64,000 nucleotides of DNA, taken from positions 1 through 64,000 of the forward strand of contig JAWQFJ010028235.1 in the NCBI GenBank assembly GCA_034096865.1, given 5' to 3'. Origin of the DNA: Theodoxus fluviatilis. Its lineage: Eukaryota > Mollusca > Gastropoda > Cycloneritida > Neritidae. Within the stretch, counting starts at the first letter, position 1. Every line of letters starts with the position of its first letter. Of the stretch, positions 45,742 to 58,600 are shown piece by piece. The notes below the pieces were generated by a model. It did not search any database. It had not been told where the DNA came from and was given only the letters and a program-made list of their open reading frames with translations. The translations under genes were made by a program, and so were the position numbers.

Positions 45742-45847
45742 CCTACTCTTGTTGCTACACAGCAGGAGGTACTGGGCAGTCATGTCCATGGTAGCCTTCA
45801 GACAGGCATTCACCAGTGTTCCATCAGCTCCGGGTTCCGGCAGGAAA
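45742..45847 (-). CDS. EDC4: EDC4 exon (first in window): end of WD40 region
   Basis: This 106-bp exon encodes 35 full codons after one leading base. The peptide starts FLPEPGADGTLVNACL and ends YLLLCSNKSR. It is bounded by a TTGCAG acceptor and an AGG|GTCAGT donor, and it ends in phase 0. It reads straight into the next exon, giving SNKSR-MLYVLQ, which resembles the RKVLYVMELLQ stretch I recall from human EDC4. The protein is the P-body scaffold that connects DCP1 and DCP2 for mRNA decapping, and this part belongs to the WD40 region. The gene continues upstream beyond the right side, where no further exon is visible before the repeat array. The identification is from recalled similarity; no search was run. 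Confidence 0.8.
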
Positions 45848-45984
45848 CTGCAAGCACAGCCAGCCATGAACTATATTTTCTCCATTTTAACCACTCAGCC
45901 CTTTTGTTGAAATAAGTCTTCACACCATTATGCATCTTTATTTTTTTCATGGAGCTCCAATACCAAAAATGATTAAACAAAAAA

Positions 45985-46164
45985 GGTCAAGTCACTATGT
46001 ATGCTTTTGTACGCCTTGTCATCCTACACCATCATGCCAAATTGGGTGTTGATAGGCTTAATAGTCTACGAGAAAAAGCCAACGTTAAAGTTTTTTACAT
46101 ACGCCCGGACGCCTGAAAAGGGTGAGTACATACACTCACTTTTGCTTCGCATGTGAGTCAAAAA
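45985..46164 (+). mobile_element. AGGTCA element, 3' tail only (copy G)
   Basis: It starts at GGTCAAGTCACTATGTATGC and ends TTTTGCTTCGCATGTGAGTC. The 5' part is missing. Confidence 0.7.
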
Positions 46165-46573
46165 TGAGAAAAAACCCAATTGCATCAAAATGTGCACTCA
46201 GGGATCATACTCATCATGATTCTTTCAGCAAGTAAGCTAAGCAACACCCGTTATTTGTACTGGCCATCCATCAGTCCATTGCAAATGTATTCCTCTTCAC
46301 CACATTGACTCCTCTCTATGGCTAGCCATGTCTATCTCCCTGCCTGCATGCCTTCATGACTGAGCTCTCGAGTAAAGAAAAGAGAATGCGTTGGATTCAC
46401 ATGTGTTTCCTATCAAACTTTGGTCTAATTGTGAGACTGCTCAACCTGCTTCCATTCCGGACTTTCCCTCGGAGGTTATATTACCCTTTTCAGGCACTTG
46501 TTTCCCCTGAGAGAGTGGGAGGGGATGCAATTGCAACATGCATCTATGAATTTTAGCAGCCTGTCTTTACAGG
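46165..46573. other. Unannotated sequence between EDC4 exon region and the array
   Basis: No exon of EDC4 or other feature is recognised in this last unique stretch before the heptamer array. Confidence 0.4.
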
Positions 46574-49500
46574 AACAGGTTAACCAGCACATAGCACATG
46601 GTACACAGCACACGTTACCCAGCACATGGTACACAGCACACGGTACACAGCACACAACACATGGTACACAGCACACAGCACATGGTACACAGCACACAGC
46701 ACATGGTACACAGCACACGGTACAGCACATGGTACACAGCACATAGTACACAGCACACAACACATGGTACACAGCACAAGGTACACAGCACACAGCACAC
46801 GGTACACAGCACACAGCACATGGTACACAGCACACAACACATGGTACACAGCACAAAGCACATGGTACACAGCACAAGGTACACAGCACACGGTACATAG
46901 CACATGGTACACAGCACACTGTACACAACACATGGTACACAGCACATGGTACACAGCACACGGTACACAGCACACAACACATGGTACACAGCACACAACA
47001 CATGGTACACAGCACACAGCACATGGTACACAGCACACAGCACATGGTACACGGCACACAGCACATGGTACACAGCACACAGCACATGGTACACAGCACA
47101 CAGCACATGGTACACAGCACACAGCACATGGTACACAGCACATGGTACACAGCACACGGTACACAGCACATGGTACACAGCACACAGCACATGGTACACA
47201 GCACACTGTACACAGCACACATCACACAACACATGGTACACAGCACACAGCACATGGTACACAGCACACAGCACATGGTACACAGCACACAACACATGGT
47301 ACACAGCACACAACACATGGTACACAGCACACAGCACATGGTACACAGAACACAGCACATGGTACACAGAACACAGCACAGGGTACAGAGCACACAACAC
47401 ATGGTACACAGCACATGGTACATGGAAAACAACACATGGTACACAGCACATGGTACATGGTACACAGCACATGGTACACAGCACACAGCACATGGTACAC
47501 AGCACACAGCACATGGTACACAGCACACAGCACATGGTACACAGCACACAACACATGGTACATGGCACACAACACATGGTACACAGCACACAGCACATGG
47601 TACACAGCACACAACACATGGTACACAGCACACAACACATGGTACACAGCACACATCACATGGTACATGGCACACAACACATGGTACACAGCACACAACA
47701 TATGGTAACACAGCACACATGGTACACAGCACACAACACATGGTACACAGCACACAACACATGGTACACAGCACATGGTACACAGCACACAACACATGGT
47801 ACACAGCACACAGCACATGGTACACAGCACACAACACATGGTACACAGCACACACCATCACATGGTACACACAGCACACAACACATGGCACACAGCACAC
47901 AACACATGGTACACAGCACACAGCACATGGTACAGCACAGCACACAAAACACATGGTACACAGCACATGGTACACAACACATGGTACACAGCACATGGCA
48001 CACAACACATGGTACACAGCACATGGCACACAACACATGGTACTCAGCACATGGTACACAGCACATGGTATACAGCACATGGCACACAACACATGGTACA
48101 CAGCACATGGTACACAGCACATGGTACACAGCACACATCACATGGTACATGGCACACAACACATGGTACACAGCACATGGTACACAGCACATGGCACACA
48201 ACACATGGTACACAGCACATGGCACACAACACATGGTACACAGCACATGGTACACAGCACATGGCACACAACACATGGTACACATGGCACACAACACATG
48301 GTACACAGCACATGGTACACAGCACATGGCACACAACACATGGTACACAGCACATGGTACACAGCACACAGCACATGGTACACAGCACACAGCACATGGT
48401 ACACAGCACACAACACATGGTACACAGCACACAGCACATGGTACACAGCACACAACACATGGTACATGGTACACAGCACATGGTACACAGCACACAGCAC
48501 ATGGTACACAGCACATGGCACACAACACATGGTACACAGCACACAACACATGGTACACAGCACACAGCACATGGTACACAGCACACAGCACATGGTACAC
48601 AGCACACAGCACATGGTACACAGCACACAGCACATGGTACACAGCACACAGCACATGGTACACAGCACACAGCACATGGTACACAGCACACAGCACATGG
48701 TACATGGCACACAACACATGGTACATGCGCACACAGCACATGGTACACAGCACATGGTACATGGCACACAACACATGGTACACAGCACACAGCACATGGT
48801 ACACAGCACACAGCACATGGTACACAGCACATGGTACATGGCACACAACACATGGTACACAGCACACAACACATGGTACACAGCACATGGTACACATCAC
48901 ACAACACATGGTACACAGCACACAACACATGGTACACAGCACACAACACATGGTACACAGCACACATCACATGGTACATGGCACACAGCACATGGCACAC
49001 AACACATGGTACACAGCACATGGTACACAGCACATGGCACACAACACATGGTACACAGCACATGGCACACAACACATGGTACACAGCACACAGCACATGG
49101 TACACAGCACATGGTACACAGCACACAGCACATGGTACACAGCACACAGCACATGGTACACAGCACACAACACATGGTACACAGCACACAGCACATGGTA
49201 CACAGCACACAACACATGGTACATGGCACACAACACATGGTACACAGCACACAGCACATGGTACACAGCACACAGCACATGGTACACAGCACATGGTACA
49301 CAGCACACAGCACATGGTACACAGCACATGGTACACAGCACACAGCACATGGTACACAGCACACAACACATGGTACACAGCACACAGCACACAGCACATG
49401 GTACACAGCACATGGTACACAGCACATGGTACACAGCACACAGCACATGGTACACAGCACATGGTACACAGCACACAGCACATGGTACACAGCACATGGT

Positions 49501-52500
49501 ACACAGCACATGGTACACAGCACACAGCACATGGTACACAGCACATGGTACACAGCACACAGCACATGGTACACAGCACACAGCACATGGTACACAGCAC
49601 ACAGCACACGGTACACAGCACATGGTACACAGCACACGGTACACAGAACACAGCACATGGTACACAGCACACATCACATGGTACACAGCACACAGCACAT
49701 GGTACACAGCACACAGCACATGGTACACAGCACACAGCACATGGTACACAGCACACAGCACATGGTACACAGCACACAGCACATGGTACACAGCACACAA
49801 CACAGCACAGCACATGGTACACAGCACACAGCACATGGTACCAGCACAGACAGCACACAGCACATGGTACACAGCACACAGCACATGGTACACACACACA
49901 CATGGTACACAGCACACAGCACATGGTACACAGCACACACACATGGTACACAGCACACAGCACAGGTACACAGCACACAGCACATGGTACACAGCACACA
50001 ACACATGGTACACAGCACACAGCACATGGTACACAGCACATGGTACACAGCACACAACACATGGTACACAGCACACAGCACATGGTACACAGCACACAGC
50101 ACATGGTACACAGCACACAACACATGGTACACAGCACATGGTACACAGCACACAACACATGGTACACATGGCACACAACACATGGTACACAGCACATGGT
50201 ACACAGCACATGGCACACAACACATGGTACACAGCACACAACACATGGTACACAGCACATGGTACACAGCACATGGTACACAGCACACAGCACATGGTAC
50301 ACAGCACACAACACATGGTACACAGCACACAGCACATGGTACACAGCACACAGCACATGGTACACAGCACACAGCACATGGTACACAGCACACAACACAT
50401 GGTACATGGTACACAGCACATGGTACACAGCACACAGCACATGGTACACAGCACATGGTACACAACACATGGTACACAGCACACAACACATGGTACACAG
50501 CACACAGCACATGGTACACAGCACATGGTACATGGCACACAACACATGGTACACAGCACACAGCAAAAGGTACACAGCACACACAGCACATGGTATCAAC
50601 ACATGGTACACAGCACACAGCACACGGTACACAGCACATGGTACACAGCACACAGCACAGGGTACACAGCACACAGCACATGGTACACAGCACACAACAC
50701 ATGGTACACAGCACACAGCACATGGTACACAGCACACAACACATGGTACATGGCACACAACACATGGTACACAGCACATGGTACACAGCACACATCACAT
50801 GGTACATGGCACACAACACATGGTACACAGCACATGGTACACAGCACACAGCACATGGTACACAGCACACAACACATGGTACACAGCACACAACACATGG
50901 TACACAGCACACAGTACACAGCACACAGCACATGGTACACAGCACATGGTACATGGCACACAACACATGGTACACAGCACACATCACATGGTACACAGCA
51001 CACATCACATGGTACATGGCACACAACACATGGTACACAGCACACAGCACATGGTACATGGCACACAACACATGGTACACAGCACACAACACATGGTACA
51101 CAGCACACATGGCACACAGCACATGGTACATGGCACAGGACATGGCACACAGCACATGGTACACAGCACATGGTACATGGCACACAGCACATGGTACACA
51201 GCACACAACACATGGTACACAGCACACAGCACATGGTACACAGCACATGGTACACAGCACACAACACATGGTACACAGCACACAACACATGGTACACAGC
51301 ACACACATGGTACACAGCACATGGTACACAGCACACAACACATGGTACACAGCACACAGCACATGGTACACAGCACACATCACATGGTACATGGCACACA
51401 GCACATGGCACACAACACATGGTACACAGCACATGGTACACAGCACATGGCACACAACACATGGTACACAGCACATGGTACACAGCACACAGCACATGGT
51501 ACACAGCACACAGCACATGGTACACAGCACACAACACATGGTACACAGCACACAGCACATGGTACACAGCACACAACACATGGTACATGGCACACAACAC
51601 ATGGTACACAGCACACAGCACATGGTACACAGCACACAGCACATGGTACACAGCAACACATGGTACACAGCACACAGCACATGCTACACAGCACATGGTA
51701 CACAGCACACAGCACATGGTACACAGCACACAACACATGGTACACAGCACACAACACATGGTACACAGCAAACAGCACATGGTACACAGCACATGGTACA
51801 CAGCACACAACACATGGTACACAGCACACAGCACACGGTACACAGCACATAGCACATGGTACACAGCACACAGCACATGGTACACAGCACACAGCACATG
51901 GTACACAGCACACAACACATGGTACACAGCACACAGCACATGGTACACAGCACACAACACATGGTACACAGCACACAACACATGGTACACAGCACACAGC
52001 ACATGGTACACAGCACACAGCACATGGTACACAGCACACAGCACACGGTACACAGCACATGGTACACAGCACATGGTACACAGCACACAGCACATGGTAC
52101 ACAGCACATGGTACACAGCACACAGCACATGGTACACAGCACACAACACATGGTACACAGCACACAGCATATGGTACACAGCACACAGCTCAGGGTACAG
52201 AGCACACAACACATGGTACACAGCACATGGCACACAGCACACAGCACGTGGTACACAGCACACAGCACATGGTACACAGCACACAACACATGGTACACAG
52301 CACACAGCACAGGGTACAGAGCACACAGCACACAGCACATGGTACACAGCACATGGTACACAGCACACAACACGTGGTACACAGCACACAGCACACGGTA
52401 CACAGCACACAGCACATGGTACACAGCACACAGCACATGGTACACAGCACACAGCACACAGCACATGGTACACAGCACACAGCACAGGATACAGAGCACA

Positions 52501-54623
52501 CAGCACATGGTACACAGCACACAACACATGGTACACAGCACACAGCACATGGTACACAGCACACAGCACAGGGTACAGAGCACACAACACATGGTACACA
52601 GCACATGGTACACAGCACACAACACATGGTACACAGCACACAGCACAGGTACAGACACACATGGTACACAGTACTTAACACATGGTACACAGCACACAGC
52701 ACATGGTACAGAGCACATGGTACACAGCACATGGTACACAGCACACAACACATGGTACACAGCGCATGGTACACAGCACATGGTACACAGCACACAGCAC
52801 ATGGTACAGAGCACATGGTACACAGCACATGGTACACAGCACACAACACATGGTACACAACACACAACACATGGTACACAGCACATGGTACACAGCACAC
52901 AACACATGGTACACAGCACACAGCACATGGTACACAGCACACAACACATGGTACATGGCACACAACACATGGTACACAGCACACAGCACATGGTACACAG
53001 CACACAGCACATGGTACACAGCACATGGTACACAGCACACAGCACATGGTACACAGCACATGGTACACAGCACACAGCACATGGTACACAGCACACAACA
53101 CATGGTACACAGCACACAACACATGGTACACAGCAAACAGCACATGGTACACAGCACATGGTACACAGCACACAACACATGGTACACAGCACACAGCACA
53201 CGGTACACAGCACATAGCACATGGTACACAGCACACAGCACATGGTACACAGCACACAGCACATGGTACACAGCACACAACACATGGTACACAGCACACA
53301 GCACATGGTACACAGCACACAACACATGGTACACAGCACACAACACATGGTACACAGCACACAGCACATGGTACACAGAACACAGCACACGGTACACAGA
53401 ACACAGCACACGGTACACAGCGCATGCTACACAGCACACGGTACACAGCACACAGCACATGGTACACAGCACATGGTACACAGCACACAGCACATGGTAC
53501 ACAGCACACAACACATGGTACACAGCACACAGCATATGGTACACAGCACACAGCTCAGGGTACAGAGCACACAACACATGGTACACAGCACATGGCACAC
53601 AGCACACAGCACGTGGTACACAGCACACAGCACATGGTACACAGCACACAACACATGGTACACAGCACACAGCACAGGGTACAGAGCACACAGCACACAG
53701 CACATGGTACACAGCACATGGTACACAGCACACAACACGTGGTACACAGCACACAGCACACGGTACACAGCACACAGCACATGGTACACAGCACACAGCA
53801 CATGGTACACAGCACACAGCACACAGCACATGGTACACAGCACACAGCACAGGATACAGAGCACACAGCACATGGTACACAGCACACAACACATGGTACA
53901 CAGCACACAGCACATGGTACACAGCACACAGCACAGGGTACAGAGCACACAACACATGGTACACAGCACATGGTACACAGCACACAACACATGGTACACA
54001 GCACACAGCACATGGTACACAGTACTTAACACATGGTACACAGCACACAGCACATGGTACAGAGCACATGGTACACAGCACATGGTACACAGCACACAAC
54101 ACATGGTACACAGCGCATGGTACACAGCACATGGTACACAGCACACAGCACATGGTACAGAGCACATGGTACACAGCACATGGTACACAGCACACAACAC
54201 ATGGTACACAACACACAACACATGGTACACAGCACATGGTACACAGCACACAACACATGGTACACAGCACACAACACATGGTACACAGCACATGGTACAC
54301 AGCACACAACACATGGTACACAGCACATGGTACACAGCACATGGTACACAGCACACAACACATGGTACACAGCACATAACACATGGTACACAACACACAA
54401 CACATGGTACACAGCACATGGTACACAGAACACAACACATGGTACACAGCACACAACACATGGTACACAGCATACAACACATGGTACACAGCACACAGCA
54501 CATGGTACACAGCACACAACACATGGTACACAGCACACAACACATGGTACACAGCACACAACACATGGTACACAGCACACAACACATGGTACACAGCACA
54601 CAACACATGGTACACAGCACATG
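46574..54623 (+). repeat. Heptamer-based array, left arm
   Basis: Units of 14 bp (CATGGTACACAGCA) and 21 bp (plus ACACAGC or ACACAAC), all multiples of seven, run for 8 kb. Frames stay open because no heptamer carries a stop. A longer-order repeat of 1351 bp (7 x 193) is marked by GTACTTAACACATGG at 52671 and 54022. Near 47.70-47.95 and 49.80-49.98 kb the phase breaks with odd-length indels, which may be base errors. The array is the mirror image of the one at 55664-64000. Confidence 0.95.
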
Positions 54624-55148
54624 CAGACCTGTTTACCCCCAAAAACCCTTATGCGGAAGATTTGATAAATAACCAGAAAAATGCGGAAGGTTTTGATCTT
54701 CAAGAGGAAGATTCTTGTTCACACATTATCATACCAAAATGAAAAGAAAAACACACTCACCGTTTTATGAACTAGCAATTTCCTTAACTGAAGCCTCCAT
54801 AGAATGGAAGAAAGAGTCACGAAAATTAGGTACAAAATTTGTCACTGTCAAAGCACAATCACCAGTTTTTTTCACACTTGTCTTGGTCAGAAAGGATTCA
54901 CACATACACACACACTCTCTCTTCACACACACACACACACACACATATCACTGGAATGGCTTCAGTTCATTTGTTGAGGCTCAAGTAGTAAGCACTCTTG
55001 AGCTGCTTCAGGGTAGCATCATCAAAATGGCTTACTTGCAGCAATTTTTGAGTCCGGAAACATTTCCTTGAAGAGCTTGGTGAGGTAGTCAGCAGAAGAG
55101 AGAGACAGGTTGCTGTTGGCGATCAATTGGCACATCAGTGCCTCGGCT
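54624..55148 (-). mobile_element. Truncated hAT remnant, left copy of palindrome
   Basis: The outer end is AGACCTGTTTACCCCC, close to the ends of the elements at 37826 and 43090. Reading on the minus strand from the palindrome centre there is AEALMCQLIANS, then SADYLTKLFKEMFPDSKIAA, then a jump of frame to HFDDATLKQLKSAYYLSLNK and a stop. The first part matches the AEAMMVDL segment and the last part the LKGLKSAYYQSL end of the 38-kb hAT protein. The catalytic middle is deleted, and the 5' half is cut off at the centre. Confidence 0.75.
55139..55148. other. 10-bp spacer at palindrome centre
   Basis: TGCCTCGGCT separates the arms. Its minus-strand reading continues the left-arm protein frame (AGCCGAGGCA gives AEA), so the spacer belongs to the left-arm copy. 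Confidence 0.9.
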
Positions 55149-55663
55149 CTGATGTGCCAATTGATCGCCAACAGCAACCTGTCTCTCTCTTCTGCTGACT
55201 ACCTCACCAAGCTCTTCAAGGAAATGTTTCCGGACTCAAAAATTGCTGCAAGTAAGCCATTTTGATGATGCTACCCTGAAGCAGCTCAAGAGTGCTTACT
55301 ACTTGAGCCTCAACAAATGAACTGAAGCCATTCCAGTGATATGTGTGTGTGTGTGTGTGTGTGAAGAGAGAGTGTGTGTGTATGTGTGAATCCTTTCTGA
55401 CCAAGACAAGTGTGAAAAAAACTGGTGATTGTGCTTTGACAGTGACAAATTTTGTACCTAATTTTCGTGACTCTTTCTTCCATTCTATGGAGGCTTCAGT
55501 TAAGGAAATTGCTAGTTCATAAAACGGTGAGTGTGTTTTTCTTTTCATTTTGGTATGATAATGTGTGAACAAGAATCTTCCTCTTGAAGATCAAAACCTT
55601 CCGCATTTTTCTGGTTATTTATCAAATCTTCCGCATAAGGGTTTTTGGGGGTAAACAGGTCTG
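55149..55663 (+). mobile_element. Truncated hAT remnant, right copy of palindrome
   Basis: Exact reverse complement of 54624-55138 as far as I can read it. The coding remnant is on the plus strand, with the KIAA end near 55250 and the LKSAYYLSLNK tail at 55258-55320. A CA/TG microsatellite (55341-55388) lies between the tail and the element end. Confidence 0.75.
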
Positions 55664-58600
55664 CATGTGCTGTGTACCATGTGTTGTGTGCTGTGTACCA
55701 TGTGTTGTGTGCTGTGTACCATGTGTTGTGTGCTGTGTACCATGTGTTGTGTGCTGTGTACCATGTGTTGTGTGCTGTGTACCATGTGCTGTGTGCTGTG
55801 TACCATGTGTTGTATGCTGTGTACCATGTGTTGTGTGCTGTGTACCATGTGTTGTGTTCTGTGTACCATGTGCTGTGTACCATGTGTTGTGTGTTGTGTA
55901 CCATGTGTTATGTGCTGTGTACCATGTGTTGTGTGCTGTGTACCATGTGCTGTGTACCATGTGCTGTGTACCATGTGTTGTGTGCTGTGTACCATGTGCT
56001 GTGTACCATGTGTTGTGTGCTGTGTACCATGTGTTGTGTGCTGTGTACCATGTGCTGTGTACCATGTGTTGTGTGTTGTGTACCATGTGTTGTGTGCTGT
56101 GTACCATGTGCTGTGTACCATGTGCTCTGTACCATGTGCTGTGTGCTGTGTACCATGTGCTGTGTACCATGCGCTGTGTACCATGTGTTGTGTGCTGTGT
56201 ACCATGTGCTGTGTACCATGTGCTCTGTACCATGTGCTGTGTGCTGTGTACCATGTGTTAAGTACTGTGTACCATGTGCTGTGTGCTGTGTACCATGTGT
56301 TGTGTGCTGTGTACCATGTGCTGTGTACCATGTGTTGTGTGCTCTGTACCCTGTGCTGTGTGCTGTGTACCATGTGCTGTGTGCTGTGTACCATGTGTTG
56401 TGTGCTGTGTACCATGTGCTGTGTGCTCTGTATCCTGTGCTGTGTGCTGTGTACCATGTGCTGTGTGCTGTGTGCTGTGTACCATGTGCTGTGTGCTGTG
56501 TACCATGTGCTGTGTGCTGTGTACCGTGTGCTGTGTGCTGTGTACCACGTGTTGTGTGCTGTGTACCATGTGCTGTGTACCATGTGCTGTGTGCTGTGTG
56601 CTCTGTACCCTGTGCTGTGTGCTGTGTACCATGTGTTGTGTGCTGTGTACCATGTGCTGTGTGCTGTGTACCACGTGCTGTGTGCTGTGTGCCATGTGCT
56701 GTGTACCATGTGTTGTGTGCTCTGTACCCTGAGCTGTGTGCTGTGTACCATATGCTGTGTGCTGTGTACCATGTGTTGTGTGCTGTGTACCATGTGCTGT
56801 GTGCTGTGTACCATGTGCTGTGTACCATGTGCTGTGTGCTGTGTACCGTGTGCTGTGTAGCATGCGCTGTGTACCGTGTGCTGTGTTCTGTGTACCGTGT
56901 GCTGTGTTCTGTGTACCATGTGCTGTGTGCTGTGTACCATGTGTTGTGTGCTGTGTACCATGTGTTGTGTGCTGTGTACCATGTGCTGTGTGCTGTGTAC
57001 CATGTGTTGTGTGCTGTGTACCATGTGCTGTGTGCTGTGTACCATGTGCTGTGTGCTGTGTACCATGTGCTATGTGCTGTGTACCGTGTGCTGTGTGCTG
57101 TGTACCATGTGTTGTGTGCTGTGTACCATGTGCTGTGTACCATGTGCTGTGTGCTGTGTACCATGTGTTGTGTGCTGTGTACCATGTGTTGTGTGCTGTG
57201 TACCATGTGCTGTGTGCTGTGTACCATGTGCTGTGTACCATGTGCTGTGTGCTGTGTACCATGTGCTGTGTACCATGTGCTGTGTGCTGTGTACCATGTG
57301 CTGTGTGCTGTGTACCATGTGTTGTGTGCCATGTACCATGTGTTGTGTGCTGTGTACCATGTGCTGTGTGCTGTGTACCATGTGTTGTGTGCTGTGTACC
57401 ATGTGCTGTGTACCATGTGTTGTGTGTTGTGTACCATGTGTTGTGTGCTGTGTACCATGTGCTGTGTACCATGTGCTCTGTACCATGTGCTGTGTGCTGT
57501 GTACCATGTGCTGTGTACCATGCGCTGTGTACCATGTGTTGTGTGCTGTGTACCATGTGCTGTGTACCATGTGCTCTGTACCATGTGCTGTGTGCTGTGT
57601 ACCATGTGTTAAGTACTGTGTACCATGTGCTGTGTGCTGTGTACCATGTGTTGTGTGCTGTGTACCATGTGCTGTGTACCATGTGTTGTGTGCTCTGTAC
57701 CCTGTGCTGTGTGCTGTGTACCATGTGCTGTGTGCTGTGTACCATGTGTTGTGTGCTGTGTACCATGTGCTGTGTGCTCTGTATCCTGTGCTGTGTGCTG
57801 TGTACCATGTGCTGTGTGCTGTGTGCTGTGTACCATGTGCTGTGTGCTGTGTACCATGTGCTGTGTGCTGTGTACCGTGTGCTGTGTGCTGTGTACCACG
57901 TGTTGTGTGCTGTGTACCATGTGCTGTGTACCATGTGCTGTGTGCTGTGTGCTCTGTACCCTGTGCTGTGTGCTGTGTACCATGTGTTGTGTGCTGTGTA
58001 CCATGTGCTGTGTGCTGTGTACCACGTGCTGTGTGCTGTGTGCCATGTGCTGTGTACCATGTGTTGTGTGCTCTGTACCCTGAGCTGTGTGCTGTGTACC
58101 ATATGCTGTGTGCTGTGTACCATGTGTTGTGTGCTGTGTACCATGTGCTGTGTGCTGTGTACCATGTGCTGTGTACCATGTGCTGTGTGCTGTGTACCGT
58201 GTGCTGTGTAGCATGCGCTGTGTACCGTGTGCTGTGTTCTGTGTACCATGTGCTGTGTTCTGTGTACCATGTGCTGTGTGCTGTGTACCATGTGTTGTGT
58301 GCTGTGTACCATGTGTTGTGTGCTGTGTACCATGTGCTGTGTGCTGTGTACCATGTGTTGTGTGCTGTGTACCATGTGCTGTGTGCTGTGTACCATGTGC
58401 TGTGTGCTGTGTACCATGTGCTATGTGCTGTGTACCGTGTGCTGTGTGCTGTGTACCATGTGTTGTGTGCTGTGTACCATGTGCTGTGTACCATGTGCTG
58501 TTTGCTGTGTACCATGTGTTGTGTGCTGTGTACCATGTGTTGTGTGCTGTGTACCATGTGCTGTGTGCTGTGTACCATGTGCTGTGTAGCATGTGCTGTG

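Noticed and set aside
54715..55572. Two identical 118-codon frames
   Set aside because: They are antisense to the hAT remnant and cross a CA microsatellite. Their duplication is due to the palindrome.
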